A stretch of DNA of 64,000 bases from Eledone cirrhosa (taxonomy: Eukaryota; Mollusca; Cephalopoda; Octopoda; Eledonidae). The notes beneath the pieces were generated by a model. That model was not told the origin of the DNA. It saw only the letters and a list, made by a program, of their open reading frames with translations, and ran no database searches. Positions 45,213-56,099 of this stretch are shown piece by piece. The translations under genes and the position numbers were made by a program. The stretch covers positions 293,978,217 through 294,042,216 of the forward strand of contig OZ024740.1 in assembly GCA_964016885.1 (NCBI GenBank). The letters are read 5' to 3'. Within the stretch, counting starts at the first letter, position 1, and each line of letters starts with the position of its first letter.

Positions 45213-45370
45213 ATATCATCACCGTTTAATGTCCAAAGCTGTCTCTTTGTGAGGGATCAAGTCGGGTGACTATGATTCGCTCACACAGAACTGATTTGGC
45301 TTGGTTTCTACGGCCCTTCCTAATACCAACCCCATTTACAGTGTGTGCTGGGTGCCTTTTGCCGTGTAGC
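45213..45370 (-). mobile_element. LINE tail fragment
   Basis: ATCATCACCGTTTAATGTCC and CCCTTCCTAATACCAACCCC on the plus strand. It lies back to back with the preceding SINE tail. Confidence 0.7.
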
Positions 45371-45397
45371 CTATATATATATTCGATATATTGATTT

Positions 45398-45605
45398 CTA
45401 ATTTAGGCATAAACCAGAATATTTGAGGGAATGGTAAAGTTGATTAAATCAACTGCATTACTTGACTGGTATTCTATTTTATTAAGTCAAGTATTAACTC
45501 TAGTTGACTTCAACAGGATTTGAACTCAGAATGGAAAGAGCCAGAACAAATACTGCAACAGCATTCTCTCTGACACTCTACCTATTCTGCCAATCCACCA
45601 CCCTT
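45398..45605 (-). mobile_element. SINE family A, diverged
   Basis: On the plus strand it shows GACTGGTATTCTATTTTATT, AGGATTTGAACTCAGAATGG and TATTCTGCCAATCCACCACC, the reverse complement of the family A body, B box and head. Confidence 0.7.
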
Positions 45606-46285
45606 ATTTAACCTATATATATTGTGGATTTTAGAATGTTTATTTATAAACATACTGTATATCTTTAGATATACGAAATCCACACACACATACATATATA
45701 ATCAGAATTTAAAGGAAGAGAATCAAATTACACTTATTAAATACGTTTATTCATTTACAATCATTTCAAATGCCAAATATTTTAATGGTAAGATTTCAAA
45801 ATAGAACAGGGTGAATCCAAACATTTAACATCAATTCACATACATATATCTATCCATACACTCTCGTCAGAACAAATAAACAAAGTTCAACAAGAATGTC
45901 AGCTTAGAAAATAAACATTACATCACACATCAAGAAGAATAAATTTCATCTATAATACACATTCTAGTATTGAAAATAAAGATATTTCTGCTTGCAAAAC
46001 TGAGATAGAATATATCTGCCATTATATATAATATAAATGTAAACATGATCAATTCAACTTCATTACATTTTGTCTGAAACACTGAGATGAGGAATAATAA
46101 TAATAATTATTATATTCTGATTTACTTAAGACTAGTGTCCTTATAATGTTACAGCACCCAAGATATAATTATTTACTGATTTACTCAGACTAGAGTCTTC
46201 ACCTCATAATGTTACAGCACCCAACATATAAATTCTTTCAGATGCTGGGAAGGCTCTAAAGAAGTAGTTGATAGCACCTGTTGCC
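45606..46285. other. AT-rich intergenic stretch
   Basis: No gene seen. Two related copies of a piece of about 60 bp (TTACTTAAGACTAGTGTCCT / TTACTCAGACTAGAGTCTTC, then AATGTTACAGCACCCAA) at 46120-46165 and 46181-46230. Confidence 0.45.
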
Positions 46286-46289
46286 TAGG

Positions 46290-46636
46290 TGACCTAATTA
46301 GTAGTAGTAAAAGCTGTTTCAAAGGCATAGCAGATAGAGTAAAAACAAACTGGAAAAAGTTCAGGTTGCTGTTATCTCTGCTAACAACAAAGGAATTCAC
46401 TAAAAGAATGGAGGGCAAATAACATGATGCTAATGTACAAAATGTGATATTGCATGGTAATAAAACATGGTCCTTGAATGTGGAGGATAGAAAGAAATGA
46501 GGCAAGCATACTCCACTGGGTGTGTAATGTTACTATGCATTAATGACAGAGCACAAAACGAGCTGATAGGAAAACTGGGTATAGGAAGAATCATCTGTAA
46601 TGTGCAAGAGAGGAGATTACACTGATATGAACATAT
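46290..46636 (+). pseudogene. Heavily decayed LINE ORF2 C-terminal fragment
   Basis: Translation with stops gives RVKTNWKKFRLLLSLLTTK, ILHGNKTWSLNVED and ENWV-like remains, matching the LINE at 25.9-26.2 kb. Cut off at 46637 by other sequence. Confidence 0.7.
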
Positions 46637-46638
46637 AA

Positions 46639-46960
46639 TCTATATTATAATAAAAGTATAGTCTGTTTGTCTGTCCGTCCCTCCATCCGTCAAACTCATT
46701 TTATATCGAGAGTGGGAGTGCCAAGCGAGGGATATGTACATAGATAGAGAGAGAAAAGGGAACACTGTGTGTTTTCGAGGTGACAGAAAGAGGTAGATAG
46801 ATAGAAAGTTATGAGATCACCCTCATCTATATATAGAGAGAAAAGGAATGTCATTTGTTTAGAGAGAGAGTGTGTGTGTGTGTGACAGAAAGAGAGAGAA
46901 GACGTCGCCCTCATCTAGTGCACATAAAAGACGACAGTGCAGTAAATCCAAATTAAATTT
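46639..46960 (+). mobile_element. Possible Helitron-like 5' end
   Basis: Starts TCTATATTATAATAAAAGTA then TAGTCTGTTTGTCTGTCCGT, similar in style to the 5' ends of the elements at 31515 and 32181. No 3' end is seen. The inner part has GA/GT-rich microsatellite. Confidence 0.35.
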
Positions 46961-47307
46961 CCTGTGAAAGAGGTAGATATAGGAAGAAGTATTGAAGGTT
47001 GATCTTAAGAGATTGAACTTGAAGGAGATTTCAAAGGTTTGTAACAAGTAGTGAGACACTGTGCCATAGAAGAACCACGAAACCAATATCAGCATGAAAA
47101 ACAGATGTAAAATCATGAAGATATTTTTTTATCTTTATTTTATGGTACAAAAAGCAAAAAAAAAAAAAAAAAAAAAAATGCTAAATAGAAATGTTATTGT
47201 TGGTTAAGTTAATCCTGATCCAACAGATCTATGATCAAGAAATGTTCCAGTCGTGACCATCCTGTCCTTTTGTATATCAGGGACTATATTTTCCAATGTA
47301 TCTTTAA

Positions 47308-47513
47308 CCCTTTAGCATTCACATTACTCTATATTTACTATTGTATTTTCACAGTAAAGGCTTTATCTCACATAATATTGAATCTATAATTTTGATATTA
47401 TTTATTTTGAGAAAAATACCTTACCGTCGGTATGAGTGGCCAGTTACAGCCGGTTTGAACAGAAAGAGGTGAGAAAATTCTGGCTGGATATGGCTGGGTT
47501 AAATGCTAAAGAG
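47308..47513 (-). mobile_element. TTAA-target MITE (family P)
   Basis: TTAA on both sides (47304-47307 and 47514-47517). Ends CCCTTTAGCATTCACATTAC and AAATGCTAAAGAG. It is the complete 206-bp copy, in the opposite orientation to those at 30.2 and 32.6 kb. Confidence 0.85.
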
Positions 47514-47517
47514 TTAA

Positions 47518-48059
47518 GATGATAAAGTGTGATTTCAGAAAGATTTAGATGTTACTTCTAGCACAGAGGTTCTAGCAACTTTTAGCAACTTTTAGCACAG
47601 AGGTTCAGTCTACAGTCCAATATGTTTGTAGGCAGGACTATATAGACAAATCTAACATTTTCCTCCATTGACCTTCTCAATCTCATTGTGTGTACATTTG
47701 GTGGCCAAATAAACAAAACAAACAAAAAATGAATAGAAACTTAGGTTCAGATATATAATCCTGTTTACTTTACCTACAATAAACTATGGTATATATAGAA
47801 ATAATGTATATATGTTATGTATACAGGCATATCTGTGTAGTTAAGAATTTCACCTTGCAATCATGAGTCTATGAACAAACAATCCTCCTACATCTTAGGT
47901 TAGTGACTTATACCGTAGACTTGATTTGACTGAAATTTTGTTAATGAACATTTTTTGGAAGCCTTGGCACACACGCATGTGTGTGTGTGTGCATGTGCGC
48001 ATGTGTATTGATGAGGGATGACCAATAAATTAGTGCAATGAACAAAAATACCATGTCAT
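47518..48059. other. Intergenic, no gene seen
   Basis: Contains a short TG run at 47975-47990. Nothing else recognised. Confidence 0.4.
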
Positions 48060-48274
48060 TATTGGTCCGGCAGTATTGATAGAGCATCGAGCAATATGGT
48101 TTGCATCATTTATTTATGGCCTTTTACATTCTGAGTTCAAATCCCTCCAAGGTCAACTTTGCCTTTCTTCCTTCTGGGGTTGATAAAATAAAGTACCAGT
48201 CAATTATTAGGGTCAATATACCCCCTACCCCCAAAACTAAAAGACCTTATGTCTAAATTTGAAACAATTATTAA
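48060..48274 (+). mobile_element. SINE family A
   Basis: ATTGGTCCGGCAGTATTGAT head, GAGTTCAAATCCCTCCAAGG, AAAGTACCAGTCAATTATTA; tail GAAACAATTATTA. Confidence 0.75.
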
Positions 48275-48414
48275 TCAGAGACTGAGTTACATCTTTATAC
48301 ACCAATGTGAACTTAGCCATTTGCTATATAGAGTTCAATAAAATAAATACAAGGCAAAACACTGACTAAAACCTTTGAGGTTGGTCACCCAGCATAGTCT
48401 CAGTCTAAAAAATA

Positions 48415-48567
48415 CTGATTTCTAATTTAGGCACAAGGTACAATTTGTGAGAAGGGAAAAATATATGACTTATACTTTATTTTAACAACCTTGGAAGAAT
48501 GAAAAGCAAAGTGACCTAAGCCGGATTTGAACTCAGAACATACAGAACTGTCTAAAAAAATATTGCT
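48415..48567 (-). mobile_element. SINE family A, old fragment
   Basis: TTTCTAATTTAGGCACAAGG, TATACTTTATTTTAACAACC and CGGATTTGAACTCAGAAC on the plus strand. Confidence 0.6.
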
Positions 48568-48772
48568 ACCAGTAAAAAATATAGAAATATGTTTGTGTGG
48601 ACTACTTGTTCAAGGCATGTAATCAAATATAATGCAGACTGGTATTTTACTGAACAGTCTTTTGTGAATTCAGAAACCATAAAAACAAGTAAAACCACAT
48701 CCCTCACACTGTCAGACTTATGTATATATATATATGTATTGTATATGGAGGCTTATGTATATATATATATAT

Positions 48773-49105
48773 GGAGGCACATGGCTTAGTGGTTAGAGCA
48801 TTGGCCTTGCAATCGAAAGGTTGTGAGTTCAATTCTCAGACCGGATGATGTATTGTTTCCTTGAGCAAGACACTTTATTTCACATTGCTCCAGTTTACTC
48901 AGCTGTAGAAATGAGATGATAGAACTGGGGTCCATATCATTCCACTGCAAAGTGGTCGTGGAGGTGCCACGGCAAAAAAGCACCCAGCACTCACTGTAAA
49001 TGAGGTTGGTGTTAGGAAGGGCATCCAGCTGTAGAAATCAAGCCAGAATCAGTTCCCGTCCCACCCTTGCAAGCAAGGAAAAGCGGACATAAAATGATGA
49101 TGATA
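48773..49105 (+). mobile_element. Composite SINE, family B
   Basis: Nearly identical to 44872-45200 in head, centre and LINE-type tail; ends in AAAATGATGATGATA. Preceded by a short TA run and a partial duplicate ATATGGAGGC. Confidence 0.9.
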
Positions 49106-49229
49106 CATCTCTGTTCTATCAAAATATTTAATTCTTCCTATAGTTAAAATTTTCAATCGTTATCATCCTCGTTTAATATCAATTTTTTCTCGCTTGCATG
49201 GATTCGACAGTCAGATCAGGTGACATCAT

Positions 49230-50870
49230 GCTCATCATCATCATTTTATGTTCGCTTTTCCTTGCTTGCAAGGGTGGGACGGGTCCTATTTAGCACAGCA
49301 TCTCTCCATTTGTGCATGGTCCTTTGTCATCTCCTCCGTGAGCTTCAGCGATCTGAGGTCAGCTCTCACTAGTTCCGCCCATAATTTTCGTGGTCTTCCT
49401 CGTGGATATGTATTTTGGGTTGGTGTCAATGGCTGGATGCCCTCCCTAACACCAACCACATTACAGAATGGACCAGATACCCTTTATCATAGCACCAAAA
49501 TGATCAACTAACTGGGTGGACTGGGTGATTTTTCATTGTCACCAGCAGGACCACCTTACAGGGCAGAATGGTCGCTGTTTGTCATGTCCCCAGTACAACC
49601 TCCTTACAAAGTGGACTGGGTACTTTCTTTTTATATATCCCGAGCATGATAAATATACAGGATGGGCTAGGAGCCTCTTGTCATGTCACCAGCATGACTA
49701 CCTTACAGAGTCAATTGATTTGGGTTAGATCATGACCATAAGTAAGTGTTGGCATGAATACCAAATTGAAGATAGTGAGTTTAGCTTTTACGCCTACCTA
49801 CTTTCTTCTGATTACTGAATGCTGGTGCATTACTGCACCACCTCTTGTAATTCTTTGCATTTAATTCAGCCTCCTGCCTTCCATCACTCGTAAACAAGGT
49901 CCCAAGATACCTGAACTTCTCTACCTGCTTTAGCGGAACTCCATTTACATGTAGGCTGCACTGCGCAGGCTTCCTTGAGAGGACAAGTGTCTCAGTTTTC
50001 GCAGCACTGATTTTTATTCCAGCCATGCAGTACTTGGCATCAAACCTATTGAGTGCAAGTTGAAGATCACCTTCTATTGAGTTAAGTAACACCATGTTGT
50101 CTGCAAATTCCAGTCGACTGATTTTACACTCACCAGTCATCATATCACTTCCAACCCAGCTGCAAATATCAATCCTGTTTATGTAAATAATGAATAAGAA
50201 AGGCAACAGTACACACTCGGCAGAGTCCAACTCCCACATTGAATGGCTTCAATTTAGCACCATTTATCCGAACACAAATACTGAGGCATTCATATAGAGA
50301 CATCAGGGCAGTAAGAAGCTGACCATCAATCCCATACTCCTGCAGAACCTTCCACAGTAGGTCCCGAGGAATGCAGTCATATGCTTTTTCAATGTTGACA
50401 AAACAATATACTTCTTGGCAATACTCCTATGATCTCAAAGACCTGCCACAGTGTGAATATTTGGTTGGCTGTATTGTCCAGGGCAAAAACCACACTGTTC
50501 ATCAGCTAGCTTGGACTTGACAATCTCCCTACATATCTTTGCTTCAGTATTCAGTAATGACCAAAAGAATATGATCGCAAATACAAGCGGCCAAAATAAG
50601 GTTCCTCTGAAGGGTCACTCCAGATAGAGCTGCTACTTCTTCAAATTGAGAGATCACAGCTCTGATACTATAGGTCAACAAATGTCAAACAGAGGGGCTT
50701 ACTTTTAACTAAGTACTTCTCCTGTAGTTGCTTCACTGGGAAGAGGGCATCAATGGTTCTTTTACCTGGCACAAATCCAAACTGCATCTCATCTAGGTTA
50801 ATTTGGCCCCTAATCAGCTGTGCAATAACCCTTTCTGTAACTTTCATGAACTGGTCCATCAACTTAATAC
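49230..50870 (-). pseudogene. LINE ORF2 copy, decayed
   Basis: On the minus strand it opens with MMDQFMKVTERVIAQLIRG, QMQFGFVPGKRTIDALF-type RT motifs (50668-50862). After a broken stretch (50240-50660) come LEFADNMVLLNS, where the usual ADD is ADN, then LNRFDAKYCMAGIKISAAKT and VEKFRYLGTLFTSDGRQE (49781-50239). Near 49400-49290 the C-terminus RGRPRKLWAELVRADL and LTEEMTKDH precedes the tail TTGCAAGCAAGGAAAAGCG and (GAT)n. Between 49425 and 49770 lie tandem, tail-like subunits. The catalytic change and the breaks make it inactive. Confidence 0.8.
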
Positions 50871-51116
50871 CTTGATAGTTTCTCCTGTCTAGTGGATCTC
50901 CTTTGCCCTTGTAGTAGTTGATGATGCTGCTGCTACACCAGCCATTTTGTATTACTTGGTTTACAATACAGGTGTTATGATGTTCCCTACCAGGACAGAT
51001 ACTTTCAGCATCTCAGTAACTAACCCCTCCCCTCACAATGGTCCAGCTGCTTTTCCAGTTTTCCCTGAAACAATATCTGTATTTAATTTCAATTCAAATC
51101 TTTATGATTAATTTGA

Positions 51117-51295
51117 AAGTGATAGACAGACAGGCAAACAGACAGATAGATAAAAAGCTAGACAAACAGGCAGAGAGCCAGATAGACAGACATATAGATA
51201 AATAGCTAGACAAATAGGCAGAGAGCCAGCCAGACAGACAGACAGACAAATAGCTAGACAAACAAGCAGAGAGTCAGACAAACAGACAGATCTCC
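51117..51295. repeat. GACA/GATA-rich tandem repeat, about 60-bp unit
   Basis: Three units containing AGCTAGACAAACAGGCAGAG AGCCAGA and GACAGACA runs. Confidence 0.8.
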
Positions 51296-51520
51296 ACTCA
51301 GATATTTTATTTATCTGTAATAAATGGTACAAAAATGTATACAATTAAATAAACAGATACAATTAAATACTGGTAATTAACACAACAGAAAAGTGATAGT
51401 GATAGTCAAAACAAATACCTGCTTTCACAAAAATAAGGCATTAAAAGACAATGTTCTTAGCCTAAGCAGCCTTACACAACTTTTCTGTTTAACCCTTTAG
51501 TATTTACATTACTCTATATA

Positions 51521-52793
51521 CAAGGGGGGATCAAAAAGTTCGCGGAATTTTTCAGAAAATAATCTATTTTTCCAAAAATATGATTTACCTTCAATTTATT
51601 TTTCTACAGAGTTGCCATCCAGATCAATACACTTCACAAGGCGATGCTTCCAGCTTCGTAAGCCGTCTCTAAAGAAAGTTGAAGGCCTTGTTCGAAGCCA
51701 TGTGTTGGCAGTGTTTTTAGCTTCTTCAACACCACTAAAACGGGTTCCTTTTAGCATTTCCTTGAGTTTTGGAAAGAGGAAAAAGTCTGATGGGACTAAA
51801 TCTATAAGGCGGGTGAGAAAGCACTTCCCATTGAAATTCTCGAAGAACTTCTTTTGCAACCCGCGCAGAATGCGCTGGTGCATTGTCATGGTGAAACAAG
51901 ATCCCACCATGAAGTTTCCCTTTTCATTTCTTCACTAAAACATTTGCATAGTAAGCTCCTGTCACAGTTCTTTGACCTTCAAGATAATCTATTAGTATCA
52001 CCCCATCTGAATCCCAGAAAATGGTGGCCATCACTTTTTGATCCGATTTTTGAGATTTGAACTTGATTGGCCCCAATGATCCACGTGGAAGCCACTGTTT
52101 TGACTGCTGTTTGGATTCAGGATCATACTGGTAGATCCAGGTTTCATCTCCGGTGATGATTTTGGTCAGGAAATGCTCTTCATCAACTTCAATTTTGTTT
52201 AATATTGCCAAAGACAGATCACTTCGAAGAATCAGCTGATGAGGGCGCAACGCTTTTGGGACCCATCGCGCTGAGAGCTTGCTTAGTCCAAAATTATCAT
52301 GCAGAATTGAATTTGCCAAACCATATGAAATGTCTAGGGACTTAGCTAACTGATTAACTGTTATTCTTTGATCTTCTTCAATTAAAGTCTGAGCAGCCTC
52401 AACGTTTTGGTCATTTTTTGATGTCCTGGTCTTCCACTGCGATGGTCGTCTTCAAGGTCGTCTCTCCCTTGTTTGAATCGCTGAATCCACTTGTAGACAG
52501 CAGTTTTCTTTGGAGTAGTAGTATCGTAAACTTTAACTAAAGCCTCCATAATCTGTGTCCCTTTCCATTTGAGTTTCACCAGAAACTTGATATTCGATCT
52601 TATCTCAAAATAACTATTTTCCATTGTTCCAAAAAGAGTGTCAGTACTGTAAAATAGTCCGCGCATAACTGACTGCAAGTGACTAATAGCAAGGTAAACA
52701 CCCAGTGACAATGTTCTGACATGTTTAATATTGTTTTAACCTGATTTTTTTCTTGCTACGATAAAATTCCGCAAACTTTTTGATCCCCCCTCG
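51521..52793 (-). mobile_element. Mariner transposon with intact terminal repeats
   Basis: The 1273-bp element is flanked by TA (51519-51520 and 52794-52795). The inverted ends are CAAGGGGGGATCAAAAAGTT and, reversed, CGAGGGGGGATCAAAAAGTT, continuing CGCGGAAT / TGCGGAAT, two mismatches in 28 bp. It is full length for the mariner family (about 1.3 kb) and contains a broken transposase gene. Confidence 0.93.
51596..52624 (-). pseudogene. Mariner transposase, frameshifted
   Basis: Starts MENSYFEIRSNIKFLVKLKW at 52624, with the first helix-turn-helix region (FLVKLKWKGTQIMEALVKVY, YKWIQRFKQGRDDLEDDHRS). After a frameshift near 52440 come IEEDQRITVNQLAKSLDIS, the second DNA-binding helix, and WVPKALRP. 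The first catalytic Asp is in ITGDETWIYQYDPE, the second in HHDNAPAHSA. The third, in PSDFFLFPKLKE, lies 34 residues later once a frameshift near 51815 is allowed for, giving the D,D34D signature of mariner. An in-frame TGA at about 51924 also breaks it. The gene would be about 343 codons, the normal length. It is dead, but not old. Confidence 0.92.
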
Positions 52794-52928
52794 TATACTA
52801 CTGTATTTTCACAGTAAAAGCTTTACCTCACATAATTATATCACATAATCTACGAGATTTTGTTATATATTTTGAGAACAATACCTTAATGTCAATATGA
52901 GCAGCCAGTTACAATGCTAAAGGGTTAA

Positions 52929-53160
52929 CCTTTTTGTGACCATATTTCTAACAAAAATATATTGCTTTGTATTTATATTATTAAAATAATCAATGATTAT
53001 GAGAGGTTTTGTGAAGTAACTTTCAAAGTGGTAATAAAGAATAATACCTACTTACTGAAATCTAATTAGCTGTCATGTGATAATTAGATTTCAGTCCAAT
53101 AGTTAAATTTAAACACGTTAAATATAGCCAGTTTTGGACAGGTTGGTGTTTAAAGGGTTA
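52929..53160 (+). repeat. MITE-like repeat (family Q)
   Basis: Begins directly after the TTAA of the preceding MITE with CCTTTTTGTGACCATATTTC (compare 28727), ends near GGTGTTTAAAGGG before TTAA. Confidence 0.5.
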
Positions 53161-53249
53161 AAGAAAATAAGAAACAAGTGGGGCTATTTTCAATATCTAA
53201 CCTCTCCCACTGCCATTATAATCTGAAGAATATTTGATCTAATATTGGT

Positions 53250-53435
53250 TTCTGATTTAGGCACAATGCCAACAATTTTGGGGAAAGGGAAAGTCGATTA
53301 AATAAATCCCATGCATTACTGGTACAAGGCAAAGCTAATCTTGAGAGGATTTGAACTTAGATCGTAAAGGGGCGAAACCCTATGCCATAAAGCATGTTGA
53401 CCAATGCTCTACCGATACTGCCAATCCACCACCCT
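53250..53435 (-). mobile_element. SINE family A
   Basis: On the plus strand: TTCTGATTTAGGCACAATGC, AGGATTTGAACTTAGATCGT and CTACCGATACTGCCAATCCA CCACCC. Confidence 0.78.
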
Positions 53436-53828
53436 TGTTTGATCCAATATTAATAAAGAAAAAAATTAATGTCAGTATTTGAATACATTTTGCACTGCTA
53501 CCTATTATAGCCACTAATATCTGAAAGATGGTAGTATAAAATATTAGACTTAGTGATCTACCAAGTCATCAGTTTCTGTAGAAAGTTTGAAAAATCTTGT
53601 AGTAAGCTGATAGGCAGTAGTTGTTAAACTTATAATTATAAGAGGTGTTAATTGTATATTTAAATAACAGAAAGGAGCGGGGGGGGGGGGGGACTTGGTT
53701 TTTCCAAGAAAAATATCAGTAGTTAATTAACATCCTTCTTTATCCAAGCAAGAGAGAGACAACTCTGAATGTTTGGGCCTTACTAGGCTTTGTCTGTAAC
53801 AGTATATCCTTCAACATTGCTTGTTGGT
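53436..53828. other. Intergenic, no gene seen
   Basis: Contains a run of 14 G bases near 53679. Nothing else recognised. Confidence 0.4.
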
Positions 53829-54173
53829 CATCATCATCATCATTTTATTTTACGTCCGCTTTTTCCCTGCTTGCAAGGGTGGGACGGTAACTGATTTTGG
53901 CTTGATTTCTACAGCTGGATGCCCTTCCTAACACCAACCTCATTTACAGTGAGTGCTGGGTGCTTTTTTTGCTGTGGCACCTACACAACCACTTTGCAGT
54001 GGAATGATATGGACCCCAGTCCCTATCATCTCATTTCTACAGCTGAGTAAACTGGAGCAATGTGAAATAAAGTGTCTTGCTCAAGGAAACAACACATCAC
54101 CCGGTCTGAGAATTGAACTCACAACCTTTCGATTGCAAGGCGAATGCTCTAACCACTAAGCCATGTGCCTCCA
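53829..54173 (-). mobile_element. Composite SINE, family B
   Basis: Minus-strand copy: the head ends at GCCATGTGCCTCCA (54173). B box reverse TGAGAATTGAACTCACAACC. The LINE-type tail starts CATCATCATCATTTTATTTT. Confidence 0.9.
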
Positions 54174-55040
54174 TTGGTATTATAGTAAATGTTATTTGAA
54201 CTACCACAACCAACAGCCACAGGTAACAAAAGGCCTGGTTTTAACTTCTATAAATAAATCAAAGATCCTTCAGCTGAACTTATCAATAACTTCCGTATCT
54301 GATGCTTTAAAGTTCAAATGTTACAATAATTTATTTATAGTCAAGAACTGAGTCATTGGAAAATACACAAGATATAAATCTTGTACTATAAATTCACTAA
54401 TACATTTTAAATAGAGCCATGTTCAACCAGCTCAGAATTTAGAAAGGAACAAATCTTAGATAAAAGCTTCCACAATGTAAGTATTTTAACTAACTAGGTC
54501 CTTTACGATGCCAATAACTGCAAATTATAATTGAACTGTATTTGAAAGTCTAGAGTTTAAAAGTTCTACAGGATACAAGGAAATAATATTCTGAATGAAG
54601 CCTGGTTTAGATTCTATGCTAAAGCCTATTATTCCCATTTAGTCCTTTGCCACCATGGTCCTCTCCTGCATACTTGATCCTTTCTCACCTTTGTCTCTCC
54701 CTCATTCACATCCTTAACTCCCTCTTCCTCAACATACTATATCAAAATGGAAAGCCCCTCCAAAGTACTATACCAGATGCCATTTCCTCGTGCTTTCTCT
54801 CTCCCCCCACCAACCCAACACATACTCTCTCCCCACTCCCCCACAACTTGCACCACCAAATTAATCCTTGAATTCCCTGTTCCTTGCCCAGCCATACCAG
54901 CCAGGAAAAGTTGAGCACACCTGACAATACCTAAGGTGTCACTTACTGTAAGGCTACCCCCCCCCCCTCGCTCCATGGACTAGCAACAGGTAGCCTGCAC
55001 TCCACTCTCATCACTTTCCTGCCAGCCTAACTAAGGATAC
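54174..55040. other. Intergenic, CT-rich in part
   Basis: 54640-54970 is C/T-rich with a C run at 54957-54966. Short open frames on both strands show no motifs. Confidence 0.4.
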
Positions 55041-55044
55041 AAGT

Positions 55045-55205
55045 GCCCTAGTGTTGAAATGTGGTAGTGCTGGTTCAACAATAAAATGAGTTCAAAATGC
55101 AAATGAGCAAGACACATTCATCTGACCTGACTAGTCTCAGAACATGACAACCTGTCTAACTTATGCAAGTATGGGAAATAGATGTAAAATGGTGATGATG
55201 ATAAT
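55045..55205 (+). mobile_element. LINE tail fragment
   Basis: GAGCAAGACACATTCATCTG, GACAACCTGTCTAACTTATG and GGTGATGATGATAA at the end. Confidence 0.65.
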
Positions 55206-55812
55206 ATATACACACATACACACTTATCCTTATTATGGGTAACTGGTGAGACTTGTTACTCTGGAGTATCACCTATGTACTCACAAGATCATCAGACAAG
55301 ACTTTTCTTGTCTGACGATTCTCTGAGTATACAGGTGAAACTCCAGACTATCATGGCTCATCATTTAGTCATAATAAAGAAAATTATTAAACTCTACTTC
55401 GGTATTGAGAACTCATTCTTGCATATGTCAACATCACATGGATATATATTGGATATATTATATGCAAACATATTTATATATATATATATAAATTAATTAT
55501 ATGCAGTCTTTGTTACACACTCTGTATTTATGAATATATAACTTTATTATACACTTTGGCTGCTTGCGCACTTCCTACTAAATATCTTAATTACCAACAC
55601 GTGTGCAATTATATGCAAATTAGTACACCCATTTCAGAATGATACTAGGAGCAAATGGGTTATATGAGGTTTGTCCCAAAAGTAAGGGAACTGATGTTTT
55701 AGTTAAATATATATTACACATACATGAAATTACAACAGAGAAGGTGTGGTAAGATACCAGGTGGACCATGACACATCAAAGTAATCGATACTTAGGGTAG
55801 TAGAGTGGGTAG

Positions 55813-55960
55813 TAGGAAAAGACTCAGGACCCCAACGGCCGAGCTCCGGTCGTTTCGACAACTAGATCCGAACTAAGCCACCACTATACTGGTGGCATAG
55901 TTCAGATCTTGCTGTCGAAACGGCCGGAGCTCGGCCATCGGGATCCTGACTCTTTTCCTA
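55813..55960. repeat. GC-rich hairpin (foldback) with 71-bp arms and 6-base loop
   Basis: Arms 55813-55883 and 55890-55960 are reverse complements with roughly nine mismatches; the innermost part GCCACCA-CTATAC-TGGTGGC and GGCCGAGCTCCGG match fully. It is far more GC-rich than its surroundings and is followed at 55966 by a long TG run. A transcript would fold into a long, nearly perfect stem. I do not recognise it as a known RNA gene. Confidence 0.88.
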
Positions 55961-55965
55961 TATAC

Positions 55966-56020
<55 letters not shown>
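55966..56020 (+). repeat. (TG)n microsatellite
   Basis: About 27 uninterrupted TG units right beside the hairpin. Confidence 0.95.
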
Positions 56021-56021
<1 letters not shown>

Positions 56022-56099
56022 GTCAAGTTGTAGCTCTTTGTGTTTTCTTTTGTTTATCTTTGTTAATTTCTTGTAAAGTATTCTAAAAGACATCCCAGA

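Larger units (their letters stand above)
51493..52924 (-). mobile_element. TTAA-target MITE (family P), interrupted by mariner
   Basis: TTAA at 51489-51492 and 52925-52928; ends CCCTTTAGTATTTACATTAC and AATGCTAAAGGG. The sequence on either side of the mariner (ACTCTATA and CTACTGTATTTTCACAGTAA) is continuous in the uninterrupted copy at 47.3 kb. Confidence 0.85.

Noticed and set aside
55670..55700. TGAGGTTTGTCCCAAAAGTA as a Tc1/mariner terminal repeat
   Set aside because: Resembles such ends, but no partner end or transposase is visible nearby.
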